A DNA stretch of 64,000 nucleotides from Anderseniella sp963700735 (GTDB lineage: Bacteria; Pseudomonadota; Alphaproteobacteria; Rhizobiales; Aestuariivirgaceae), in contig CAVOYR010000003.1 in NCBI GenBank assembly GCA_963700735.1, forward strand, positions 140,132 to 204,131. The letters are read 5' to 3'. A model generated the notes under the pieces. That model made no database searches and was not told the DNA's origin. It saw only the letters and a list, made by a program, of their open reading frames with translations. Of this stretch, positions 8,703 through 16,666 are shown piece after piece. Made by a program: the position numbers and the translations under genes. Position 1 is the stretch's first letter; each line of letters begins with the position of its first letter.

Positions 8703-9728
8703 ATGGAGAACATTAGCATTATCGGGTTGGATCTGGCGAAGAGCGTGTTCCAGGTGCACGGGGCTGCAGCCGATGGTTCGGTGGTGTTGCGCAAGAAGCT
8801 GACACGTTCGCGGGTATTGTCGTTCTTTGGCGGGTTGCCGAAGTGCGTGGTGGCGATGGAAGCCTGCGCCAGTTCGCATTACTGGGCTCGCGAGATTGGC
8901 AGGTTGGGCCATGAGGTGCGACTGATCGCTCCGGTGTACGTGAAGCCGTTCGTCAAGCGCAACAAGAACGATGCGGCCGATGCCGAGGCAATTGTGGAAG
9001 CTGCGCTGCGTCCGACCATGCGCTTTGTCGCACCGAAGAGCGAGGAGCAACAGGCTGCCGGGATGGCATTCAAGACACGGGACCTGTTTGTGCGGCAGCG
9101 TACTCAGACGATTAATGCACTGCGCGGTCACCTGGCTGAGTACGGGGTGATCGCACCGAAAGGCAAGGCGCACCTCGGCCAACTGGTGAGTGTGATCCGC
9201 GATCCCGACAGCGGACTGCCAGCATCGGTCGCTGAACTCGGCAGGATGCTGATTGAACGGATCGAAGAGCTGGGTGCCCGGATTGATGAACTGAGTGAGG
9301 AGGTCCGGAACCGGGCCCGTAGTGACGATACCGTGTCGCGATTGCTGACCATTCCAGGTATCGGACCAATCTGCGCAGCTGCCATGGTGGCGCTGGCCCC
9401 GCCGGCCCAGACGTTCTCGAAAGGCAGGGATTTTGCAGCATGGCTGGGGCTTACACCACGCCAGCACTCAAGCGGTGGCAAGGAGCGGCTTGGCCGGACA
9501 TCGAAGATGGGACAGCGTGACTTGCGACGGTTGCTGGTCTCGGGAGCGATGGCGATGGTGTACTGGACCCGGCGCAATGGCGCTCCAGCCGGTTCATGGC
9601 TGGCAAGGATGATCGCGCGCAAACCGGCAATGCTGGTTGCGGTGGCGCTTGCCAACCGGATTGCCAGGGTTGCATGGGCCTTGATGGCCAGGGGAGGAGT
9701 TTACCGCGCTCCGGAGCCAGCCGCCTGA
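8703..9728 (+). CDS. IS110-family transposase
   Basis: A 341-residue DEDD-type transposase. The N-terminal RuvC-like domain shows GLDLAKSVFQVHG (first Asp), VAMEACASSHYWARE (Glu) and KRNKNDAADAEAIVEA (the DxAD motif). The C-terminal Tnp20 domain has LLTIPGIGPICAAAMVA and the serine region GLTPRQHSSGGKERLGRTSKMGQ. The frame is intact, so the element may be active. The ATG at 8703 follows GAAGGAGG. The enzyme excises and inserts the element using a guide RNA in this family. Confidence 0.92.
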   Translation: MENISIIGLDLAKSVFQVHGAAADGSVVLRKKLTRSRVLSFFGGLPKCVVAMEACASSHYWAREIGRLGHEVRLIAPVYVKPFVKRNKNDAADAEAIVEAALRPTMRFVAPKSEEQQAAGMAFKTRDLFVRQRTQTINALRGHLAEYGVIAPKGKAHLGQLVSVIRDPDSGLPASVAELGRMLIERIEELGARIDELSEEVRNRARSDDTVSRLLTIPGIGPICAAAMVALAPPAQTFSKGRDFAAWLGLTPRQHSSGGKERLGRTSKMGQRDLRRLLVSGAMAMVYWTRRNGAPAGSWLARMIARKPAMLVAVALANRIARVAWALMARGGVYRAPEPAA

Positions 9729-9992
9729 GGCGACGGACTCCGTGATGATGTCGGGAATGTGAGAAGGTCGAAGGAAGGGTAAGGGCAAACGGTCAAAGAG
9801 ACGGGATCGGGAGAGCCAGACCTGTGTACGGAGCGACAGTACGATCGCGCGTAAGCGAACTGGAACCGGTCCTCGTATCTCCATACAGGCCCGCGGCGTG
9901 ACAAAGGCCGCATCGAGAGGCCGGACACACGACTGCACCTGACCACATGCCACTGCCTTGCCAGAAACCTCTTGCATTCCAGGGGGCGTTCA
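9729..9992 (+). other. IS1111-type 3' non-coding end, candidate guide (bridge/seek) RNA region
   Basis: The stretch between the transposase stop and the right sub-terminal repeat contains no convincing gene. In IS1111-subgroup elements the non-coding end downstream of the transposase is known to encode the targeting RNA. I cannot fold the RNA by eye reliably, so its exact limits are not given; the assignment rests on position and family. Confidence 0.4.
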
Positions 9993-10078
9993 CACACGTA
10001 CAGGGAATGCACACTTGTTGATGGTCTGGCGGTTCTGATCTTCTTTTCACGGCGAGGTCTGTGATGAAGGAGGTCCTG

Positions 10079-10147
10079 ATGCCGCGGCTGAACGAGGCAA
10101 GGCGCAATGAACTCGAGGTTTTCTGGCGGACCAACCTTGAAGGCTGA
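10079..10147 (+). pseudogene. IS66-type accessory protein (TnpA) N-terminal remnant
   Basis: A 22-codon frame begins MPRLNEARRNELEVFWRTNL after an excellent AAGGAGG site and stops as the IS5-like element begins. The phrase ELEVFWR..LEG matches the start of IS66-family TnpA accessory proteins, in which LEG is normally followed by Trp. Here the codon after GGC reads TG then the first base of the next element, giving a stop. It is therefore a truncated relic, cut by the IS5-like insertion. Confidence 0.5.
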
Positions 10148-11457
10148 GCTGGACACCCGCATTAACCGGTGATTTTCGACGCGGCGGCGTCACAAGTTCG
10201 GTTGATTGATGCCTTTCTGCGGTCTTGATGGTGTTTATGGCCCCGGAAGCGATGCCCTGGGGTGTTCTCAGCGTCGATTTTCGCACTTGCGGACAAACTC
10301 ATCCTGTGGCGCAGGCCCGCTCATGGAAGATGAGGCGGTCGAAGTTGTAGGCGATATTGGCCAGGATCAGCTTCGCCTCGGCGCGGGCAAGACCAATGGT
10401 GCGGATAAACAACCCGAAGCGGTTCTTCTGGTGCGCAAAGACATGCTCGACCGCCGCACGGATCGATGACTTGCCGGCATTGGCCCGTGCGATGTGCTTC
10501 GGCATCGGGCGTCCTGCCGGCTTGCGGCGGTGGATCCGGCTGACCAGCATCTTCGACGCCAGCCATTTCTCGTTCTTCTGCGACCGGTAGGCGCTGTCGG
10601 CCCAGACCTCAGACGAGGTGTTCTTTGTCGTCACCAGTTTCGGTAACATGCGACCGTCGGCATGCGAGGCCGAGGTGACAGCACATGCCCGGATGAACCC
10701 GAACCGCCGGTCGATCACAATGTGCGACTTGTAACCGAACACCGGCAGGGCGATCTGCGGCAGGGGTGTTCCATCCGGCCGATAGCGGATCTTGCCGCCG
10801 ACCTTCAGCGTCCAGCGTGCGTCAGTGTCCTTCTGTGCCGCCTTGTTCGGCTCGTCCGGCCAGATCCCCGATGCTGCCTTTCCGTCCTTGATCGCCGCCT
10901 TTTCGGCATCGCTGTTGCGCTGCTTCGGCGCCGGCACCAGGGAGGCATCAACGATCTGGCCCGACATCGGGATGTAGCCCTTCTTCTGCAATTGCCAGTC
11001 GAAGGCTTTCATCACCCGCTTCAGCGTGCCGGTCTCGGTGAGCTTGTTGCGGAACAGCCGGATGGTGTTCTCGTCCGGCGTCGGACCGCCAAGATCAAGG
11101 CGCAGGAACCGCATCCAGGACAGCCGGTCGCGGATCATGAACTCCATCTTCGCGTCGCTCAGATTGTGCTGCGCCTGCAGGATCAATGCCTTGAACATCG
11201 AAACCGGGTCGAACGGAGGCCGACCACCCCTGGCGCCATCGCCATATCCAAGGCCTTCGACAAGCCAGCCCCGGAAATGTTCGAAATCCACTGTCTTCTC
11301 CAGAACCTCCAGCGGATCGCCGTTCTAACTCAGCCGCTCAAGGTGTTCCGAAAGTCCGAAAAACGACCGATGTTCCATCGCCCTGCCTCCAAATCACGAC
11401 AGGACAAGTGAATCACAAAATCCAGAATCCAGACAGGTTTTTGCGGGTGTCCAGCTC
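10146..11457 (-). mobile_element. IS5-family insertion sequence with 15-bp terminal inverted repeats
   Basis: The 15 bases at 10146-10160 (GAGCTGGACACCCGC) are repeated exactly, inverted, at 11443-11457, enclosing a single IS5-type transposase frame. The element is about 1.3 kb. Its left side abuts an IS66 remnant and its right side lies within a binding-protein gene, so the flanks do not belong to one interrupted gene and no clear target duplication is seen. The tips may be one to three bases shorter than listed. Confidence 0.75.
10299..11378 (-). pseudogene. IS5-family transposase, interrupted by an amber codon at codon 18
   Basis: The full frame begins at an ATG at 11378 preceded by GGAGG and reads MEHRSFFGLSEHLERLS, then TAG (11325-11327), then NGDPLEVLEKTVDFEHFRGW and on to 10299 in the same frame. 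The remaining 330 codons from a GTG at 11291 keep the DDE residues: Asp in QIVDASLVPAPKQRNS, Asp in SEVWADSAYRS and Glu in IRAAVEHVFAHQKNR. The nonsense change probably inactivates it, although a restart at the GTG could make a protein lacking the first 29 residues. Confidence 0.8.
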
Positions 11458-11661
11458 TTCATCCGAGAAGGCGGTCCATTCATATTCGAGGCCGTTCTTC
11501 TTGGCGCGGTCGAGTGCAACGAAGAAGGCGGCAAGTTCGTCAGACGGGGTTTCGGCCAGAGCGATACGAAGCTTCTTGGCTTCGGCGCCCGTCACGGCCA
11601 ATCCGGCCGCCACGATGACGGCGGCAAGCAATACGCTCAGATTGCGCAATATCCTGAACAT
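11413..11661 (-). pseudogene. ABC substrate-binding protein (NMT1/TauA-like), 5' fragment cut by the IS5-like element
   Basis: The gene starts at 11661 after GGGAG with a signal peptide (MFRILRNLSVLLAAVIVAAG, ending near TGAEA), then KKLRIALAETPSDELAAFFVALDRAKKNGLEYEWTAFSDE in two pieces of typical nitrate/sulfonate/pyrimidine-binding protein sequence. After about residue 68 it enters the IS inverted repeat and stops at 11413 inside the element. The rest of the gene, and any transporter partners, are not found in the window. Ligand unknown. Confidence 0.7.
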
Positions 11662-11769
11662 GTCATGTCTCCCTAGTGGTGGTTCAAGTATTATGGTTTC
11701 TTGTGTGCACTTTGACCGGTGGCATCCCGCCGGCAGTACCCTCTTTTCGTTGTTTTTCAGGAGCCGGCG

Positions 11770-12459
11770 TCAGTTCTCCTCGAACAGGCGGTTTGATACC
11801 GACCCGATGTGTAGGCGCATCGCATCATAGGCACCTGCGCCATCGCGGGTCTCGATGGCCGCGGCGATCTTGCGGTGCTCGGAGAAACTGGAGTGGTCGC
11901 GCGGCGGACGTTGAGTACTGCGTACCACGCTGCCCCATGCAACTGCGCGGCGCACCTGGTTCAGTTGGTCGAACAGGGCCAGCAGCAGAATGTTGTCGGA
12001 GGCCTCGGCGATGGCGCGGTGGAACAGGTCGTCCTGAGTTTCATAATCATGCCAGCTCGTTGCCGCTTCTGCCCGGTCCATCGCGAGCTTCATGCGAACG
12101 ATCGCTTCGCCCGACGCGTGCAGCGCAGCTTCACGCGCGATCGCCGCCTCGATGCACACGCGCGCCTGCATCATCCTGATCGGGGTGATCTGCGTGCTGA
12201 GGGATGCAATCCCGCCCGGCAGCAGCGTTTCGCCGTGACTGGCCACGAAGGTGCCCTTGCCGACGTGCCGCCAGATCGCGCCTTCGCGCTCCAGCGTGTC
12301 GAGCGCCCGGCGCAAGGTGCCGCGGCTGACACCAAACTGGCCGATCAGCTCGCGCTCGGGCGGCAGCCTGTCTCCCGGCGCGTAGCCCCTGGAAACAATC
12401 AGCTCCTTCACCTGCGAGGCGACTCCCTGATGCTCTTTGTCGTCGGGTATTGTCAGCAT
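11770..12459 (-). CDS. GntR-family transcriptional regulator, FCD (FadR) subfamily
   Basis: A 229-residue regulator. Residues 10-75 form the winged helix (LPPERELIGQFGVSRGTLRRALDTLEREG), and residues 90-225 an all-helical FCD ligand domain with the metal-site pattern ARVCIEAAIAREAA, DDLFHRAIAEASDN and SEHRKIAAAIETRD. FCD regulators usually sense a small organic acid. The gene lies upstream of, and reads toward, the broken binding-protein gene at 11.4-11.66 kb, so it may once have controlled that transporter. A palindrome just upstream of its start suggests autoregulation. Confidence 0.9.
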   Translation of the reverse strand: MLTIPDDKEHQGVASQVKELIVSRGYAPGDRLPPERELIGQFGVSRGTLRRALDTLEREGAIWRHVGKGTFVASHGETLLPGGIASLSTQITPIRMMQARVCIEAAIAREAALHASGEAIVRMKLAMDRAEAATSWHDYETQDDLFHRAIAEASDNILLLALFDQLNQVRRAVAWGSVVRSTQRPPRDHSSFSEHRKIAAAIETRDGAGAYDAMRLHIGSVSNRLFEEN

Positions 12460-12470
12460 ATTGGCACTTC

Positions 12471-12486
12471 AATTGATTAACCAATT
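12471..12486. promoter_or_regulatory. Near-perfect 16-bp palindrome, candidate GntR operator
   Basis: AATTGATTAACCAATT differs from its own complement at a single symmetric position pair. It lies 12 bases upstream of the GntR gene start, in the shared region with the divergent isocitrate dehydrogenase gene. A second AATTGGT half-like site is near 12555. Position and symmetry suggest an operator; binding is not shown. Confidence 0.45.
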
Positions 12487-12755
12487 TACGCTCAATACCA
12501 AAATCTGACTCGGATTTCAGTGAGAAGTCAATGCTCGAATCCAAGATTTATCAAATTGGTCCGGATTGATCCGGCAAGCATCCTGCTGCAATGTACGGGC
12601 GGGCACCTGCAAGTGTTGCCGTGGATGAAGCAAGCCATGGCTGCCCTGGCATGCGACCACCTACATTGGTGGCATTGCAATAGACGGGTATTTGAGGCAT
12701 GCGATCAGCCAGTTTGTACCCATCACCTCCAACTCCTGCACATTGGCCATCTCCC

Positions 12756-14978
12756 ATGATCGACAAATCCACTCCCGACATCATCTACACGAAAGTTGAT
12801 GAAGCCCCCCAGCTCGCTTCGGCCTCGCTGCTGCCCATCATCCAGTCGTTTGCGTCGGCGGCGGGCATATCTGTCGGCACCAAGGACATATCGCTTGCAG
12901 GCCGCATCATTGCGGCTTTTCCTGAACGCTTGCGGGAAGACCAGCGCCGGCCTGATGATCTGGCCGAGTTGGGACAACTGGTCCTGAACCCCAGCGCCAA
13001 CGTGATCAAGTTGCCCAACATCTCGGCGTCGGTGCCGCAGATGGTCGCCGCAATCAAGGAATTGCAGGCTCAGGGTTATGCCGTTCCGAACTACCCCGAA
13101 TCTCCTTCCAACGATGAGGAACGCGCCACTCGCGCCCGCTACGACGCGATCAAGGGCTCTGCGGTAAATCCGGTTCTGCGTGAAGGTAATTCCGACCGGC
13201 GTGCCGCAACCGCGGTCAAGAACTATGCCAAGGCCAATCCGCACTCGATGGGAGCATGGTCGCCTGACAGCAAGACCGTGGTTTCGACCATGACCGCCAA
13301 TGACTTCTTCTCCAACGAGAAGTCCGCGACCCTCAGCGCCGAGCAAGCCGGTGACGCGCGCATCGAGCTGGTGTCACACGATGGAACGGTTACCGTCCTG
13401 AAGGAAAAGGTTACCTACGCCCCCGGTACGATCGTGGACGCAACCTTCATGTCGGCTCATGCGCTTGACGAATTTCTGACCGGGCAGATTGCCGAGACAA
13501 AGGCCGCTGGCACCCTGTTCTCGGTGCACCTGAAGGCGACCATGATGAAGGTGTCGGACCCGATCATCTTCGGCCATGTGGTGAAGGTCTTCCTGCAACC
13601 GGTCTTCAATGCCTATGGCGACAAGCTGGCTGCAGCCGGTGTCAATCCGAACTCCGGCCTGGGCGCACTTCTGGACCAGGTCAAAGCCATGCCGGACGGC
13701 GAGGAAATTCTGGCCGCCATTGACAAGGTGATAGCGCAGCGTCCGCCGCTCTACATGGTCAATTCCGATAGGGGCATCACCAATCTTCACGTGCCTTCGG
13801 ATGTTATCATTGATGCATCCATTCCGGCGCTGATCCGCGCGGGAGGAAAGGGCTGGGCACCGGATGGCCAACCCGCCGACACCAACTGCATCATACCAGA
13901 TAGCTCCTACGCGCCGGTCTATGACGAAACAATAAAGTACTTCAAGGAAACTGGTGCACTGGATCCGCGTACCGCCGGAACGGTGCAGAACATCGGCCTG
14001 ATGGCCCAAAAGGCCGAGGAATACGGCTCGCACCCAACCACGTTCGAGATTGCGCATGCTGGCACCGTTCGCCTCGTCCTGGCCAATGGCGAGACGCTGC
14101 ATGAGCACGAAGTGGAGGCCGGCGACATCTGGCGTTCGGCATCAACCAGGCAGGCACCGGTTGAAGACTGGGTCAGGCTGGCCATCAGCCGGCAGAAAGC
14201 GGAAGGCTGCCAGGCAATCTTCTGGCTGGATGAAAACCGCCCGCATGATCGCGAGCTGCTGAAGTATGTCCGGCCGATCCTTGCCGATGCGGGCGTGGCC
14301 GGCAAGTTCGAGATACTGGCTCCACGTGAAGCAACCCGCCTTTCGCTCGAAACCATTCGCAAAGGCAAGAATTCCATCTCGATTACCGGCAACGTGCTGC
14401 GCGACTATCTGACCGACCTGTTCCCGATCCTGGAGCTGGGCACCTCGGCCAAGATGCTGTCGATCGTGAAGCTGATGAACGGCGGTGCCATGTTCGAGAC
14501 CGGTGCAGGCGGCTCTGCCCCAAAGCATGTGCAGCAGCTGGTAGAGGAAAACCATCTGCGCTGGGACTCCCTTGGCGAGTTCTGCGCCCTTGGGGAGAGC
14601 CTGAAATTCCTTTCCGAAACCAAGGTCAACGACAAGGCACGCATACTGGGAAATGCCGTCGACCGGGCCACGCAGGGCGTTCTCGACTACAACAAGTCAC
14701 CGCAGGCAAAGGTGGGGCAGACCGACAATCGCAGCAGCCACTACTACTTTGCTCTCTACTGGGCCAAGGCACTGGCAAGCCAGAACGAGGATGCGGAACT
14801 GCTCGCCCACTTCGCGCCCATCGCCAAGGAACTTGAGGAGAACGAAGAGGTGATCCTCGCCGAACTCGCAGCCTCGGAGGGCAAGTCCGTTGACCTGGGC
14901 GGATACTACAATACCGACCCGAAGAAGACCGAAGGGGTCATGCGGCCATCGCCAACGTTGCAACGGATCCTTGGCTGA
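12756..14978 (+). CDS. icd: NADP-dependent isocitrate dehydrogenase, monomeric type
   Basis: A 740-residue enzyme that oxidises isocitrate to 2-oxoglutarate with NADP in the TCA cycle. Length matches the monomeric (about 80 kDa) IDH family and not the 420-residue dimeric one. Diagnostic stretches include NSDRRAATAVKNYAKANPHSM in two parts, SVHLKATMMKVSDPIIFGH and NRSSHYYFALYWAKALA. I chose the ATG at 12756; the frame is open to 12699, but the extra 19 residues are unlike the family. It stands alone, divergent from the GntR gene. Confidence 0.95.
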   Translation: MIDKSTPDIIYTKVDEAPQLASASLLPIIQSFASAAGISVGTKDISLAGRIIAAFPERLREDQRRPDDLAELGQLVLNPSANVIKLPNISASVPQMVAAIKELQAQGYAVPNYPESPSNDEERATRARYDAIKGSAVNPVLREGNSDRRAATAVKNYAKANPHSMGAWSPDSKTVVSTMTANDFFSNEKSATLSAEQAGDARIELVSHDGTVTVLKEKVTYAPGTIVDATFMSAHALDEFLTGQIAETKAAGTLFSVHLKATMMKVSDPIIFGHVVKVFLQPVFNAYGDKLAAAGVNPNSGLGALLDQVKAMPDGEEILAAIDKVIAQRPPLYMVNSDRGITNLHVPSDVIIDASIPALIRAGGKGWAPDGQPADTNCIIPDSSYAPVYDETIKYFKETGALDPRTAGTVQNIGLMAQKAEEYGSHPTTFEIAHAGTVRLVLANGETLHEHEVEAGDIWRSASTRQAPVEDWVRLAISRQKAEGCQAIFWLDENRPHDRELLKYVRPILADAGVAGKFEILAPREATRLSLETIRKGKNSISITGNVLRDYLTDLFPILELGTSAKMLSIVKLMNGGAMFETGAGGSAPKHVQQLVEENHLRWDSLGEFCALGESLKFLSETKVNDKARILGNAVDRATQGVLDYNKSPQAKVGQTDNRSSHYYFALYWAKALASQNEDAELLAHFAPIAKELEENEEVILAELAASEGKSVDLGGYYNTDPKKTEGVMRPSPTLQRILG

Positions 14979-15004
14979 TGCAGAGCCAGTAGCGAGATCA
15001 GGGA

Positions 15005-15205
15005 CATTCCCGGAATAAAACCGTCTTGTGGTGGATGGTTCTTGCGCCACAGGATCTGCCGGCAGATCTGCAGTCGGACCTGGAGAAAGTGTTCACCAAT
15101 GCAGCGGCTGAACCAGCGTTCCGTTCCCTGATGGAAAGCAAGGGGGCAGTTGCACGCATCGCAGGTTCGGCAGAGACCCAAAAGCTGCTGTGGGCTTCAG
15201 ACTTC
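15005..15205 (+). pseudogene. Possible 3' remnant of a tricarboxylate-type (TctC/Bug) binding-protein gene
   Basis: In the gap after the isocitrate dehydrogenase gene a plus frame reads WWMVLAPQDLPADLQSDLEKVF, then AFRSLMESKGAVARIAGSAE and TQKLLWASD. This resembles the last 60 residues of Bug-family solute receptors (LAP..lP.d...kl...f...aF...m...G). It has no start and runs into antisense of the next gene, so I read it as a decayed fragment. The resemblance is by eye only. Confidence 0.35.
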
Positions 15206-15838
15206 GGCGGTTTGCCGGACCGGAAACGCCATCTCGGGCCGGTAGGCGTCAAAGCTCGACAGCCTTTGGGCGTTACATTCGTGCTGCCAGCGCGACCCCG
15301 GGATGACGCCCGCGACGCAGCGGTACATCTGCCGGTACTCGCGCGTGCGATCATTGTCCTCGATGGCGACAGCAGCCATGGCGACCACCTTGCCGTGCTG
15401 GCGCTCGACCAGCCGGATCGCTCCGTCCATGGTGCCGCCGGTCTCGACCCACTGGTCGACCAGCAGAACACGGGTGCGGGGTGCAAAGGCGGGCTTGCGC
15501 ATTTCCATGTCCTGGGTGCGGCCCGAATAGTTGGAGAATGTCACCCTGTCGGTGTCGACACACAGCTTGCCTGCCTTGCGGATGGGCAGGAAGCCAACGC
15601 CAAGCCGGGTGGCAAGCGCGGAGCCCAGCACGAAGCCCATGGCGTCCAGCCCGCCGACCACATCCACAACGAGACCTTCAAGGTCAGCCACCAGGTCATC
15701 GAGCAGGTCGTGAAACGCCTCGCCGTTGATGTAGATCGAGGTCGGGTCCAGCCATGCAAACTTTTCGCCCTTGGTATTGGGCGCCATGATGTTGAGATAC
15801 CAGCGATCATCGCGTGGACCCTTTTGACGTGCAGTCAT
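15197..15838 (-). CDS. Phosphoribosyltransferase domain protein
   Basis: A 213-residue type I phosphoribosyltransferase. The PRPP-binding loop is visible as RVLLVDQWVETGGTMDGAI (near residues 122-140), an acidic pair-like motif followed by TGGT. Nearby GLDAMGFVLGSALATRLGVGFLPIRK resembles the second conserved region of adenine/orotate enzymes. Substrate base is not evident. Its start overlaps the BtpA-like gene's stop by 4 bases, so the pair is co-translated. Proximity to a pyrimidine gene block suggests a nucleobase, but this is inference. Confidence 0.75.
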   Translation of the reverse strand: MTARQKGPRDDRWYLNIMAPNTKGEKFAWLDPTSIYINGEAFHDLLDDLVADLEGLVVDVVGGLDAMGFVLGSALATRLGVGFLPIRKAGKLCVDTDRVTFSNYSGRTQDMEMRKPAFAPRTRVLLVDQWVETGGTMDGAIRLVERQHGKVVAMAAVAIEDNDRTREYRQMYRCVAGVIPGSRWQHECNAQRLSSFDAYRPEMAFPVRQTAEV

Positions 15839-16602
15839 GATGGTGTGCCTCCTCCAAGCTCGCAGGTAATCCGCATCAGCCGTTTGAGCCGTGCGGGATC
15901 AATGTCGTAGAAATTGCCGTCATGATTGATGCCGGTTGCCACCATGAAGCAGTCGATATCGGCATAGGCGAGCGCATTGTCGGGTGTGATGCCGGATGCC
16001 AGTGCCAGCGGCCTGTTACCGATGCCCGCACGAAATGCCTTGATCTTGCCGAGGTCCGCCTGCTTGCCGGTTGCCACGCCGGAGGTGGTGACAACGTCCA
16101 TGTGGGGACACGCCTTGCGCGCAGCTGCCTCATGGTCTTTCGGTGCCACCTCGCGCTGCTTCTTGAAGGCGGTGCCGCCGAAATACAGCCCTGTCCATTG
16201 GCTGGCTTCTCGCACACGGTCAATCTCGTCGGCTTCATCCTGACGAGCTGCATGTTCGGCAATGCGGGCATCATCCGCCCAGTAGCCATCGGCCATGCAC
16301 CCGTCCTGTTGCAACGCGCCCAGTACCGGAAACGCATCGCGGCCCGTCACTGCCAGGAAGTTCAGTCCCATCCAAAGCGACGGGAAGGCATTGCGCACGT
16401 CCCGGATGATCGGCTCGAATTCCGGCACGCCGAAGTCATGGTTGATCAGAAAGCAGCCCGCAGCCCCTTCGCCGACGAGTATCCGGACATTCTCCAGCGT
16501 GCGCGCGGTGTCGAGCACATGGATGACCGGCAGCACAACAGGGCCAGGCGACTTGAACAGCTTGTGAAAATCTGTTCGGTTCATGGCAATGAAACTACCC
16601 AT
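15835..16602 (-). CDS. BtpA/SgcQ-like TIM-barrel protein
   Basis: A 255-residue predicted TIM-barrel resembling the BtpA family, whose molecular function is unsettled. Barrel-like strands are seen at VVLPVIHVLD, GCFLINHDFG, WMGLNFLAV, MDVVTTSGVAT and RPLALASGITPDNALAY, the last resembling a phosphate-binding loop. Two in-frame ATG codons (16602 and 16584) are possible; neither has a strong ribosome site. It is co-translated with the phosphoribosyltransferase and diverges from the LysR gene 64 bases away, the usual layout for a LysR target operon. Confidence 0.6.
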   Translation of the reverse strand: MGSFIAMNRTDFHKLFKSPGPVVLPVIHVLDTARTLENVRILVGEGAAGCFLINHDFGVPEFEPIIRDVRNAFPSLWMGLNFLAVTGRDAFPVLGALQQDGCMADGYWADDARIAEHAARQDEADEIDRVREASQWTGLYFGGTAFKKQREVAPKDHEAAARKACPHMDVVTTSGVATGKQADLGKIKAFRAGIGNRPLALASGITPDNALAYADIDCFMVATGINHDGNFYDIDPARLKRLMRITCELGGGTPS

Positions 16603-16666
16603 TGCCGCCGGATTGGAAAAATTTATAGTTCAAATAAAGTCATAAGAACTCAATATGTGAAAAGCC

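Larger units (their letters stand above)
8629..9995 (+). mobile_element. IS110-family insertion sequence, IS1111 subgroup
   Basis: The element holds one transposase gene and about 260 bases of downstream non-coding DNA. Sub-terminal inverted repeats are visible: TGGACGCCCCC at 8636-8646 and the complement of TGAACGCCCCC at 9982-9992, matching at 10 of 11 bases. Such sub-terminal repeats are a trait of the IS1111 subgroup, which inserts without target duplication. Outer limits are estimated to within about 10 bases. Both flanks carry CAGGGAAT, so the target appears to be the local extragenic repeat. Confidence 0.7.

Noticed and set aside
12867..13346. Minus-strand frames opposite isocitrate dehydrogenase
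   Set aside because: Antisense shadows without motifs or ribosome sites; the plus strand encodes a full-length conserved enzyme.
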